From positions 1 to 40,739 of IMG/VR virus record IMGVR_UViG_3300028025_001564: DNA of 40,739 nt; one strand, 5' to 3'. How positions within the stretch are numbered: position 1 is the first letter of the stretch; each line of letters begins with the position of its first letter. Below the pieces are notes generated by a model. The model was not told the DNA's origin. It made no database searches and saw only the letters and a program-made list of their open reading frames with translations. The stretch comes from a virus. Both the position numbers and the translations under genes were made by a program. Below, piece by piece: positions 24,614 through 31,529 of the stretch.

Positions 24614-26803
24614 GTGACCGAAGGTCGTGCAGAACGTGCCATTGCTGTTGATGTTGGTATTGTTTCTACAAGCCAATACTGGCAAAACACATCTGACTCA
24701 TATGATGTAGCAGTTGGTGGACAACCATTCTTCTATGCCATAAATGACCAACGTCCATACATTAGACAGACTGCACCTTACAAGAAGGACCAGTTTGATA
24801 ATGGAGCAGAGCCAGGCGAGCAATCACTTACTGGTTGGTGGATTAGAAGTCAGTCATCTTTTCACGGTGGAGAGGGTATTAAGTTCTATGACCCATCTGC
24901 TGGCGAGACAGTTGCCCATAGATTTACAGATAGCAAAGGTGTAGATGTCTGGACTAAGGGCGAGGTAACTCTACTTAAGAATACAACCTCTACTCACTAT
25001 ACAACTGGCCCTATTCAATCCAATGGTAAAGCATTTCAACAAGCACGCTCAATTAAGTACGGCACTACTGATGGCATCCTATTATGGGATGAGTATGATG
25101 TAGATAAGATTGCTACAGATGGAACTGTTACTCACTTTATAGATTCTGCTGCAGGCACAGACTATCCTGTATATGCAATTTGCGATGACGGTACTACTGC
25201 TTATTGGGCTACCCGTATTCTTGATTCAGGTGTAGATAAAACTGTTCTTTATAAGAAGGCTTTGACCCTTACATCTGGTGATGCTGCTACTGAAATGTTT
25301 AAAACTAATAGCATTGTAATCAGCAAGGGTGTAATGGAGTATGTTAAAGACCGTATTGTACTTTGTATAAATAATAAGATATTTGAACTATCCTCATCTG
25401 CATCATCTTTACCTACTGCTTTGTATACCCATTCAGATGATGACGTAGTATTTACATCTATCACAGCATCTGGTCCTGCTATCTACATTGCTGGCTATAG
25501 CGGTATTCAATCATTTATCTACAAGTTTACTCTTAATACATCTGGCGTTATGCCAACCCTTACCACAGCCATTACTGCAGCAGAGATGCCAGTTGGTGAA
25601 ATCATTCACAAGATTTACTACTACTTAGGTTATATGATGATAGGGACAAACAAGGGAATCCGTGCAGCAGTTGTCTCTGACCAAGATGGCTCCATTAACT
25701 ATGGTCCACTTATTGTGGAAACCACTCAGCCTTGCTATGACTTTGCTGCACGAGACAGATTCGTCTGGTGTGCAACTGGTGTAGATGGTGCTCCTGGAGT
25801 TATCCGTATTGATTTAGGTAACGAGATAGAAACATTACGCTTTGCCTACGCTAATGACTTATATGTCAGCACTATATCAGGATATAAAACAACTACCTGT
25901 GCATTTGCTGGTGAAACTAACAGATTAGTTTTTGCAACTACAGCCAATAATGCTGGCACTATTACTAATAAAGCCTTGACATCTAACGTAGCAACCTTAA
26001 CTACATCAGCAGCACACGGCCTAGCCGTTGATGATGAGGTGTGGGTAGAGGGTGTAGATGCTACATTTAATGGTAAGTATACTGTAACCGCAGTTGGTTC
26101 AACTACTACATTTAGTTATGCTAAGACTGCAAGCAACGTATCATCTACTGCAGTATCATCATCTACAGCATTAGTTAATAAGGTTGGCTCAATCAATATT
26201 GAGGACTCATCTACTCTTACATCTACTGGCTATGTAACTACTGGCTACATTAGATACGGAACCCTTGAGCCTAAAAACTTTAAGCGTTTACTTGCTCGTG
26301 GTGACTTTACCTATGGTTCATTAACACTTGAGACTGTAGATAAAGATGGTGTTGAGTATGACCATATCACCTATGAAGCAGGAGTGACTGCAGTTGAGGT
26401 TGGTACATCTCAACCTGATACAGCACAGGAGTATGTGGCATTTAAGTTTATTCTTAATCGTGATAGTACAACTACTAGCCAAGGTCCAGTGTTTAAGGGC
26501 TATCAAGCAAAGGCTACTATTGCAACACCTCGTCAGAGAGTTATGAGATTCCCTGTTTATTGCTTTGATATTGAAACAGATAGATACAATGTGGTATCTG
26601 GTTATGAAGGTAAGGCACTAGCACGACTACAACTACTAGAAGGAGTTGAAGAAGGTGGCGATGTTATTACTTGGCAGGACCTTACTACTGGCGAAAGTCG
26701 TCAGGTAGTTATTGAGCAAATCTCATTTACACGTATGACTCCACCAGACAAAAGGTTTGATGGATTCGGCGGAGTAGTTGAGATAACTATTAGAACGGTA
26801 TAA
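24614..26803 (+). CDS. Large tail protein, candidate nozzle/tubular protein B-like
   Basis: 729 aa, rich in beta strands with repeated short blades in the first 450 residues, then an Ig-like insert (GTITNKALTSNVATLTTSAA region, about 450-520), and a mixed C-terminus with QRVMRFPVYCFDIETDRYNV. Its size and blade-like pattern resemble podovirus tail nozzle proteins (T7 gp12-like), but this is by eye. The start is uncertain: GTG at 24614 is in frame, while the only strong ribosome site (GGAGGT at 24588) is spaced ideally for an ATA codon at 24599 that begins IAGRDV. The insertion of the HNH gene explains the odd start. Confidence 0.75.
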   Translation: MTEGRAERAIAVDVGIVSTSQYWQNTSDSYDVAVGGQPFFYAINDQRPYIRQTAPYKKDQFDNGAEPGEQSLTGWWIRSQSSFHGGEGIKFYDPSAGETVAHRFTDSKGVDVWTKGEVTLLKNTTSTHYTTGPIQSNGKAFQQARSIKYGTTDGILLWDEYDVDKIATDGTVTHFIDSAAGTDYPVYAICDDGTTAYWATRILDSGVDKTVLYKKALTLTSGDAATEMFKTNSIVISKGVMEYVKDRIVLCINNKIFELSSSASSLPTALYTHSDDDVVFTSITASGPAIYIAGYSGIQSFIYKFTLNTSGVMPTLTTAITAAEMPVGEIIHKIYYYLGYMMIGTNKGIRAAVVSDQDGSINYGPLIVETTQPCYDFAARDRFVWCATGVDGAPGVIRIDLGNEIETLRFAYANDLYVSTISGYKTTTCAFAGETNRLVFATTANNAGTITNKALTSNVATLTTSAAHGLAVDDEVWVEGVDATFNGKYTVTAVGSTTTFSYAKTASNVSSTAVSSSTALVNKVGSINIEDSSTLTSTGYVTTGYIRYGTLEPKNFKRLLARGDFTYGSLTLETVDKDGVEYDHITYEAGVTAVEVGTSQPDTAQEYVAFKFILNRDSTTTSQGPVFKGYQAKATIATPRQRVMRFPVYCFDIETDRYNVVSGYEGKALARLQLLEGVEEGGDVITWQDLTTGESRQVVIEQISFTRMTPPDKRFDGFGGVVEITIRTV

Positions 26804-26807
26804 TACT

Positions 26808-27002
26808 ATGACACCTAATGACTGGGCTGCATTAGCAGTTGCCATAACTTCTTTACTTGGAGCACTAGCAGTTGGAGTAAGACATTTAGTTAAACACTAT
26901 CTATCTGAACTTCGTCCGAATGGTGGGTCAAGTGTCAAGGACCAGGTCAATAGGTTAGAGCAAAAAGTAGATACCTTATACACAATTTTAATACAGAAGT
27001 AG
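26808..27002 (+). CDS. Small membrane protein with coiled coil, holin-like
   Basis: 64 aa: one hydrophobic helix (about 8-30, WAALAVAITSLLGALAVGV) followed by a basic turn and a heptad helix (VNRLEQKVDTLYTIL). This arrangement is usual for small phage membrane proteins near lysis genes, including holins and spanin-like partners. Located 4 nt after the tail gene and before a methyltransferase and the endolysin. No clear ribosome site. Holin role is inference. Confidence 0.62.
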   Translation: MTPNDWAALAVAITSLLGALAVGVRHLVKHYLSELRPNGGSSVKDQVNRLEQKVDTLYTILIQK

Positions 27003-27008
27003 AAAGTA

Positions 27009-27593
27009 ATGGGGATGAAAGCAGATAACTTTCCGAAGTGGTTCTATGACAATGCAACAGTCCAAGACTTTGAAAATGGACTAGCAGAGTTTAAGGGTAA
27101 AAAGAATCTTAAGTTCTTGCAGATAGGTGTCTTTACTGGCAATGCATCTGCTTGGTTACTAAAGAATATTCTTACTGACCCAACATCATTGCTTGTAGAT
27201 ATAGACCCTTGGTGTGGCAACCTACCTCACGAGTCAGTGTATGACTGGGCAGATATACAAGAGGCTTATCAAGAACAGATAAAGCCATATGGCAAAAAAG
27301 TTCAGGCACATAAAGCATTTAGTGGGGACTGGTTAAAGCAACACCGTGAAGGTGGCTTTGACTTTATCTACATTGATGGTGACCATCTACCAGAGTCAGT
27401 TACTTTAGATGCTGACCTATCCTGGGACTTGCTTAAATCTGGCGGCATTATGGCTTTTGATGATTATGAGTGGGACCATCCAGATGGTACAGATAAAAAC
27501 CCTAAGCCAGCAATAGATGCGTGGCTAGCAAAACATAAAGATGATATTGAAGTATTTCGTAAGGGATGGCAAGTATGGATAAGAAAGAAGTAA
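27009..27593 (+). CDS. Class I SAM-dependent methyltransferase
   Basis: 194 aa. Motif I is LQIGVFTGNAS (37-47). The acidic ribose-binding residue is in VDIDPW (63-68), and FDFIYIDGDH (117-126) forms the central strand with the D-x-D-H typical of Methyltransf_24-like enzymes. W-D-L-L-K-S-G-G-I-M-A-F-D-D follows. Members methylate small molecules or sugars, rather than DNA. Together with the glycosyltransferase it may modify virion or host glycans. An alternative ATG at 27015 is possible. Confidence 0.85.
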   Translation: MGMKADNFPKWFYDNATVQDFENGLAEFKGKKNLKFLQIGVFTGNASAWLLKNILTDPTSLLVDIDPWCGNLPHESVYDWADIQEAYQEQIKPYGKKVQAHKAFSGDWLKQHREGGFDFIYIDGDHLPESVTLDADLSWDLLKSGGIMAFDDYEWDHPDGTDKNPKPAIDAWLAKHKDDIEVFRKGWQVWIRKK

Positions 27594-27718
27594 GTAACAA
27601 CTGTATTGGATGTGGCTGTGACCCGACTGATATTTGTTGGCCTAATCAAAACCTATTAAGAGAACAATGGTTAAAGGATAATCCAGATGCAAAATATGAA
27701 GGATGGATGTCAATATGA
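27575..27718 (+). CDS. Small Cys-rich protein, 47 aa
   Basis: Starts MDKKEVSNNCIGCGCDPTDI, with C10, C13, C15 and C21 grouped in 12 residues, then a helix (NLLREQWLKDNPDAKYEGW). It may bind one zinc ion. Overlaps the 3' end of the methyltransferase by 19 nt, and its TGA overlaps the endolysin ATG (ATGA). Short but bounded by coupling on the downstream side, so probably real. Function unknown. Confidence 0.62.
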   Translation: MDKKEVSNNCIGCGCDPTDICWPNQNLLREQWLKDNPDAKYEGWMSI

Positions 27719-28164
27719 CAACTGTTGCCAAGAAAGCCACACCTGCTGCAATTGCTGTGTTGCGCCAGGCGACGGCATTAAGACCGAATCGCAAGAAAGC
27801 CAGCGATGGTCTGCTTCCATCTGCTGCTCATCTAAAACAGAGTCCTAATTCAGACCACAATACTGGGTATGCAGTTGACTTAACTCACGACCCAGCAAAT
27901 GGTATTGACTGCTTTGAGATATACGAGAAGTTACAGTCAGACTCAAGAGTTAAGTATTTAATATTCACTGGTAAAATTTGGTCAGCCAAGAATGGCGAAG
28001 CCAGATACACTGGAGTAAATCAACATAATAAACACCTACATATTTCCATCAAAGATAACTGCGGTAACGACACGTCACCTTGGTTTCCTTGGCTGGGAAA
28101 GGTAACAACACTCAACAAGGTAAAGGCTTCAGTCAAGCCATTGCCAAAGAAGGAGAATAAATGA
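27715..28164 (+). CDS. Endolysin, M15-like zinc peptidase
   Basis: 149 aa. SDHNTGYAVDLTHDP (47-60) gives the first zinc ligands H48 and D55, and NKHLHISI (105-112) gives the H-x-H with the third ligand. This S-x-H-x-x-G-x-A-x-D...H-x-H pattern is that of the M15 (VanY/CwlK-like) D-Ala-D-Ala or L-Ala-D-Glu peptidases used as phage endolysins. ATG at 27715 chosen for the ATGA overlap. No signal peptide, so it needs a holin; the next gene fits that. It cleaves stem peptides of the host wall. Confidence 0.87.
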   Translation: MTTVAKKATPAAIAVLRQATALRPNRKKASDGLLPSAAHLKQSPNSDHNTGYAVDLTHDPANGIDCFEIYEKLQSDSRVKYLIFTGKIWSAKNGEARYTGVNQHNKHLHISIKDNCGNDTSPWFPWLGKVTTLNKVKASVKPLPKKENK

Positions 28165-28373
28165 AAGACTTAGTTGCTAAGTTAAAAGACCCTAAAACAA
28201 AGGCTGCTTTTAAATCTTACATCCGTGCAGTAATTGCATCAGCAATCACATTGGGCTTAGCCCTCGCTGCCGACCTTGCCCCAGAGCAAGCAATCCTAAT
28301 TGGCGCATTGGCTGCTCCATTGGCTAAATGGGCTGATAAGACTGAAAAAGAGTACGGCATAGGCTCTAATTAA
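28161..28373 (+). CDS. Putative holin
   Basis: 70 aa, ATGA overlap with the endolysin. A basic N-terminus, one long hydrophobic span (residues 21-55) that could make two short helices split near APEQ, and a charged C-terminus. Typical holin size and place. It would permeabilise the membrane to release the endolysin. Last gene of the late block, followed by a strong terminator. Confidence 0.75.
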   Translation: MKDLVAKLKDPKTKAAFKSYIRAVIASAITLGLALAADLAPEQAILIGALAAPLAKWADKTEKEYGIGSN

Positions 28374-28414
28374 ATACCCCTAATCGGGCTTTAAAGGCCC
28401 TTTAGAGACACGAA

Positions 28415-28464
28415 AACCCCCAACTTGAGGTACTTACCTCAGGAAGGGGGTTCTTTTGTCGTTT
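28415..28464 (+). terminator. Bidirectional rho-independent terminator
   Basis: AACCCCC (28415-28421) pairs with GGGGGTT (28446-28452), and an inner stem TGAGGT/ACCTCA caps it with a 4-nt loop. A T-rich stretch follows on the + strand (TTCTTTTGTCGTTTT). On the - strand the stem is followed by TTTT, so it should also stop the convergent transcript of the 54-aa gene. A smaller GC-rich hairpin lies at 28385-28400. Confidence 0.88.
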
Positions 28465-28470
28465 TAAGGC

Positions 28471-28635
28471 TTAATCTTCTAGGTCTTCCCACTCCTCCAT
28501 TAGGAGTCTGATATTCTTATGCTCTTTTGCTGTTCGGTATTCATCGACCAGGGATGTGACTAGGTATACGGTTAGGGTTCCTAAAGTTGAGCCAAAAAAT
28601 ACAGCCCAAAATGTATTATTTACGATTTCTGACAT
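28471..28635 (-). CDS. Small membrane protein, 54 aa
   Basis: MSEIVNNTFWAVFFGSTLGT start with one hydrophobic helix (about 9-28), then a charged helix ending LLMEEWEDLED. It has a GGAG ribosome site 6 nt before the ATG and lies just right of the shared terminator. It is the only gene served by the leftward promoter at 28715-28743. Function unknown; a single-span early membrane peptide could act in superinfection exclusion or lysis timing (guess). Confidence 0.7.
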   Translation of the reverse strand: MSEIVNNTFWAVFFGSTLGTLTVYLVTSLVDEYRTAKEHKNIRLLMEEWEDLED

Positions 28636-28675
28636 AGTACTCCTTAGATATATAATTAATTATATATTATATTAT

Positions 28676-28694
28676 AGACCCCTTCGGGGTTTTA
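28676..28694 (+). terminator. Second hairpin with short T-run
   Basis: ACCCC-TTC-GGGGT, five pairs and extra A-T/G-U pairs outside, followed by TTTT and an AT-rich tail on the + strand. It looks like a backup terminator for the late transcript and would also lie in the untranslated leader of the leftward 54-aa message, where no T-run follows. Confidence 0.6.
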
Positions 28695-28714
28695 TATATA
28701 TTATATTAATATCA

Positions 28715-28743
28715 ATTATACACACAGGTACCAATCTATGGAA
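28715..28743 (-). promoter_or_regulatory. Leftward promoter of the divergent pair
   Basis: On the minus strand TTCCAT (28743-28738), 17 bp, TATAAT (28720-28715). It has TACCTGTG just upstream of the -10, as in the rightward twin. It should drive the 54-aa membrane gene at 28635. The -35 is far from TTGACA, so an activator or alternative sigma is likely. Confidence 0.6.
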
Positions 28744-28755
28744 GTCACATCCGAC

Positions 28756-28784
28756 TTCCATCTAATCCTATACCTGTGTATAAT
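28756..28784 (+). promoter_or_regulatory. Rightward promoter of the divergent pair, probably leaderless
   Basis: TTCCAT (28756-28761), 17 bp, TATAAT (28779-28784). The ATG of the first replication-block gene lies 8 nt after the -10, so the message should start at or next to the start codon. No ribosome site is present at 28792, consistent with a leaderless message. It drives the block 28792-34974. Confidence 0.65.
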
Positions 28785-28791
28785 TCATCTA

Positions 28792-28983
28792 ATGTCAATA
28801 CAACTTGAAGAATATACATTACCAGAACATATATCCTATAGTGCTTTCAGCACTTATCTAACCTGTGGATATCAGTACTACCTTGGTAGATTACTTGAAA
28901 AACAGGAGGAGCCATCTGTTTGGTCAGTTGGCGGTTCAGCATTCCACCTTGCTTGCGAAACCTATGATAGGAATAACCTATGA
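28792..28983 (+). CDS. Cas4/RecB-like nuclease, N-terminal piece
   Basis: 63 aa. HISYSAFSTYLTCGYQYYLG (13-32) matches the N-terminal helix of Cas4-type PD-(D/E)XK nucleases, with C25 in the place of the first Fe-S cysteine. GSAFHLACE (49-57) gives motif I His52. The chain then ends at a TGA overlapping the start of the next gene (ATGA), which carries the rest of the fold. A start at 28738 would put codons into the promoter hairpin and has no ribosome site; 28792 is leaderless. Either a split enzyme or a mutation. Confidence 0.8.
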   Translation: MSIQLEEYTLPEHISYSAFSTYLTCGYQYYLGRLLEKQEEPSVWSVGGSAFHLACETYDRNNL

Positions 28984-29597
28984 TAAATGATGTCGATAAT
29001 TTATGGACAGAATCTTGGAACGCTTGTAAAGGTGATATTGACCTAACCAATGCTCGTATAGGTGGTAAGGCTACTAAACTTAATCCAAATAAGGAAGACG
29101 TTAATTTCTGGCAAACTGCAGGACCTATGTGGGTCAGCGAATATATTGCTTGGCGTAAACATAATCCCAATTGGAAGATTTGGATTGCTCCTGATGGTAG
29201 ACCTGGAATTGAATTAGAACTAATGCCAGTAGTGGCTGATGTGCCAATTAAAATGGTTATAGACAGAATCTTTGAGGTTAATGGGCAACTAGTAATTGTT
29301 GACCTCAAAACATCTAAGAATACCCCAACCAGTACCTTGCAACTAGGTTTTTATAAACTTGGTTTAGAGGAAACCTTTGATATAGAAGTTAACTGGGGAA
29401 ATTACTATATGTCTCGTGGTAGTAATACCGTAGAGATGGTTGACTTATCAGGATATACATATGACAAAATGGAGTTCCTGGTAAAAGGATTTGACAAAGC
29501 ACGAAAGGCAGGGATATTCTTGCCCAACACAAACTCTTGTCAATACATGTGCGGACTGACCGCTCATTGTCAATTCTCGACAAAGAAGGATGGATAA
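28980..29597 (+). CDS. Cas4/RecB-like nuclease, catalytic C-terminal piece
   Basis: 205 aa. KMVIDRIFEV (91-100) gives the motif II Asp95, IVDLKTSK (106-113) the D-x-K active site, and QLGFY (121-125) the Q-x-x-x-Y helix. The C-terminal C187, C191 and C197 would complete a four-Cys Fe-S cluster with C25 of the preceding chain. Such enzymes are 5'-3' or end-resecting exonucleases in phage recombination. The catalytic half here lacks motif I, so it needs its partner. Overlap of 4 nt with the partner gene. Confidence 0.85.
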   Translation: MINDVDNLWTESWNACKGDIDLTNARIGGKATKLNPNKEDVNFWQTAGPMWVSEYIAWRKHNPNWKIWIAPDGRPGIELELMPVVADVPIKMVIDRIFEVNGQLVIVDLKTSKNTPTSTLQLGFYKLGLEETFDIEVNWGNYYMSRGSNTVEMVDLSGYTYDKMEFLVKGFDKARKAGIFLPNTNSCQYMCGLTAHCQFSTKKDG

Positions 29598-29981
29598 ATG
29601 GCAGAAGACTGGAAGTTACAAGTATCATACAAAACTGGAACTGGCGATTTAATTAACGTCAGAGCCAACACAGCGGACGAACTTAGTGTATTGCTTGAGG
29701 GCATTGGTGACTTTGCTACTCAAATTGCAGCAGTACAAAAGTTGGTGGTGGGAGCATCGACAACCGCCCCTTTATCGACGCCAAGTTCCACGCCAAGCAC
29801 AGAGCCTCGACGCTCCTCAGCACCACCCCAGGCATCGGCTCCGTCAGGTGGAGCGGGTCCAACATGTCAACATGGGGCACGGAAGTACAAGTCGGGAATC
29901 TCCAGCAAGACGGGGAATCCTTACGCAATGTGGGTCTGTCCAATGCCTCAGGGAGCAGACCAATGCAAGCCAGTAAATTAG
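29598..29981 (+). CDS. Zinc-ribbon protein with disordered linker, 127 aa
   Basis: N-terminal 50 residues form a small alpha/beta domain (WKLQVSYKTGTGDLINVRAN, then a helix). A Ser/Thr/Pro-rich linker follows (about 50-85). The C-terminus has C-x-H-G-x-R-K, then GNPYAMWVCP and a last Cys (QCKP), a likely one-zinc knuckle (C89, H91, C113, C122 by rough count). I have seen similar layouts beside phage RecB-like nucleases. ssDNA-binding is a possibility but not shown. The gene starts directly after the nuclease stop. Confidence 0.72.
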   Translation: MAEDWKLQVSYKTGTGDLINVRANTADELSVLLEGIGDFATQIAAVQKLVVGASTTAPLSTPSSTPSTEPRRSSAPPQASAPSGGAGPTCQHGARKYKSGISSKTGNPYAMWVCPMPQGADQCKPVN

Positions 29982-30023
29982 TAGAAGAACAATTTCCGTT
30001 TTAACAAATAGGTAGGGGGATAG

Positions 30024-30806
30024 ATGCGTACACTTGTCAGGTCTGTGGGTCGTGCCTCTATTGGCGGGGAACCTCTACCTAGTTGTTTTAAATCATTCGA
30101 AGCGTCCAAGATTATAATTAGGCGTTCAGAAGTTTCAATGTTTGCGGGTGCTCCTGGAGCAGGTAAATCAACACTTGCTCTAGCGATTGCCCTAAAGACT
30201 AATGTTCCAACTTTGTATATATCCGCAGATACCAATGCTCACACTATGGCTATGCGTTTAGCATCAATGATATCAGGCAAGAACCAAACTGATGTGGAAC
30301 AGAAACTTAATACTGATGTTGGATGGACTAAAGCAATCCTCCAAAAAGGAAGCCATATAGTCTGGTCCTTCGAATCATCACCAACGTTGCAAGATATTGA
30401 TGAAGAAGTTCAAGCCTTTGAAGAACTATGGGGTTGTCCTCCAACATTAATAGTTTTGGATAACCTAATGGATGTAGCCACAGATGGTGGTGAGGAGTTT
30501 GCCTCAATGAGGGCAATTATGAAGGAGTTGAAATATCTTGCAAGAGCCACTAATGCTGCGATTATGGTACTACATCATACTTCTGAAGCAGTTCCTGGGA
30601 ATCCTTGTCAGCCAAGAAGCGCAATACAAGGTAAGGTCTCGCAACTTCCTGCTCTCATATGTACACTCGGTACGGTGGGCACATCGCTTGGCGTGGCGTC
30701 AGTCAAAAATCGCTACGGTAGAGCAGATGCTGGAGGAACTCTCATGACTTGGTTAGCATTCAATCCAGAGTACATGTACGTAGAAGATATACCAGAGAAT
30801 TCATGA
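30024..30806 (+). CDS. RecA/DnaB-type ATPase (RepA-like helicase or loader)
   Basis: 260 aa. Walker A GAPGAGKST (42-50), Walker B TLIVLDNLMD (141-150), then a sensor-like AAIMVLHHTSE at about 178-188, followed by L2/DNA-binding-like residues with KNRYGRAD. This is the AAA_25/RepA-type core that acts as a replicative helicase or as a recombination mediator. Start supported by GTAGGGGGATAG. The stop TGA overlaps the next ATG (ATGA). It lies between nuclease and primase genes, pointing to replication. Confidence 0.85.
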   Translation: MRTLVRSVGRASIGGEPLPSCFKSFEASKIIIRRSEVSMFAGAPGAGKSTLALAIALKTNVPTLYISADTNAHTMAMRLASMISGKNQTDVEQKLNTDVGWTKAILQKGSHIVWSFESSPTLQDIDEEVQAFEELWGCPPTLIVLDNLMDVATDGGEEFASMRAIMKELKYLARATNAAIMVLHHTSEAVPGNPCQPRSAIQGKVSQLPALICTLGTVGTSLGVASVKNRYGRADAGGTLMTWLAFNPEYMYVEDIPENS

Positions 30807-31171
30807 CAACTAGAAAAAGCCATAAGGCTAGAGGAGCAAACTTTGAAACCGACCTACGAGATTATTTTAGACGAATTGGACTTGATAGTGAGAGACTTGC
30901 AAGAACAGGTGCTAGAGATGAGGGAGACGTTGTTGTCAGGTCGGACTTCCTCGGTTACATCGGAATCATTGAAGCCAAAGCCCCAGGTCAATCAGGTCGC
31001 ATTGACCTCTCTGGTTGGACTAAAGAGGCTCAAATTGAAGCAACACATTATTCGGAAGCAAGAGGCATTAAAAGAACATCCGTCTTATCTGCGGTTATTA
31101 TCAAAGCCAGAGGAAAAAAAATAGCAGATTCTTATTTAGTACTAAGGTTGGGCGATGTATTTGACGGATGA
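30803..31171 (+). CDS. PD-(D/E)XK resolvase-like endonuclease
   Basis: 122 aa from the ATG at 30803, chosen for the ATGA overlap. ARGANFETDLRDYFRR has the early Glu15, ARTGARDEGDVVV the catalytic Asp, and IGIIEAKAPG the E-x-K. This order matches Hjr/VRR-like Holliday-junction or branch nucleases. It probably resolves recombination or replication branches before packaging. Overlaps the primase zinc-finger gene by 17 nt. Confidence 0.8.
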   Translation: MTTRKSHKARGANFETDLRDYFRRIGLDSERLARTGARDEGDVVVRSDFLGYIGIIEAKAPGQSGRIDLSGWTKEAQIEATHYSEARGIKRTSVLSAVIIKARGKKIADSYLVLRLGDVFDG

Positions 31172-31529
31172 TTTACCAGACATAGTTGAAGTCTTGAAGC
31201 ACTACGGTGCGACAATGAATAGGACTACAGGACAAGTAAATATTAAATGCCCGTTTCATGATGATACTCATAGTTCGGCTAGTTTTAATACTAGAGAGAA
31301 TATATTTAATTGTTTTGCATGTGGGATGCAGGGGAATAGTTTACAGATTATAGCAAGACAAGAGAGGGTTAGCATACATGAAGCAAGGTCATTCGCAGAA
31401 GGAATTGCTGGGCTTGGCGGTAACCAAGTACGCAGCAAACATTTATCAGGCGGAAGATTACCTCGCAAGCAGGGGAATAACAAGGGAAGCAGCACGTCTG
31501 GCTCGATTCGGCGTAGTAGAGGAGCCTGA
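31155..31529 (+). CDS. DNA primase, CHC2 zinc-finger part
   Basis: 124 aa. CPFHDDTHSSASFN...FNCFACGMQG has C32, H35, C53 and C56, the CHC2 zinc finger of DnaG-type primases. Up to about residue 86 (EARSFAEGIAGL) it looks like a primase. The remaining 38 residues in this frame are basic low-complexity that look like out-of-frame translation. The Toprim half continues in the +1 frame at 31378. Either two polypeptides or a frameshifted gene. Confidence 0.8.
   Translation: MYLTDDLPDIVEVLKHYGATMNRTTGQVNIKCPFHDDTHSSASFNTRENIFNCFACGMQGNSLQIIARQERVSIHEARSFAEGIAGLGGNQVRSKHLSGGRLPRKQGNNKGSSTSGSIRRSRGA

Larger units (their letters stand above)
28714..28785. repeat. Nested inverted repeat carrying two divergent promoters
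   Basis: Outer arms AATTATACACACAGGTA (28714-28730) and TACCTGTGTATAATT (28771-28785) are complementary except for a 2-nt insertion on the left. Inner arms ATGGAAGTC (28738-28746) and GACTTCCAT (28753-28761) are perfect around a 6-nt loop. The outer arms contain the -10 boxes and the inner arms the -35 regions of two back-to-back promoters, so the symmetry follows from matching boxes on both sides. A shared regulator or sigma factor is implied. Confidence 0.75.

Noticed and set aside
24126-24616. Group I intron carrying the HNH gene
   Set aside because: The antisense HNH gene fills 24143-24541, leaving too little sequence for an intron core, and codons next to both candidate junctions do not define one splice product unambiguously.
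26799-26807. TATAAT just before the 26808 gene as a promoter
   Set aside because: It is formed by the last codon and stop of the tail gene, has only 3 nt to the ATG and no matching -35.
28556-28765. 69-aa coding sequence on the plus strand
   Set aside because: It crosses a terminator hairpin and the promoter repeat and is antisense to the 54-aa membrane gene, which has a ribosome site.
28738-28791. Start of the Cas4-like N-terminal piece at 28738
   Set aside because: This ATG lies in the inner arm of the promoter inverted repeat, upstream of the -10 box, so it would not be in the transcript.
28977-28983. Programmed -1 frameshift joining the Cas4-like halves
   Set aside because: The shared open window is only 7 nt and has no X-XXY-YYZ slippery sequence; ATGA re-initiation explains it better.
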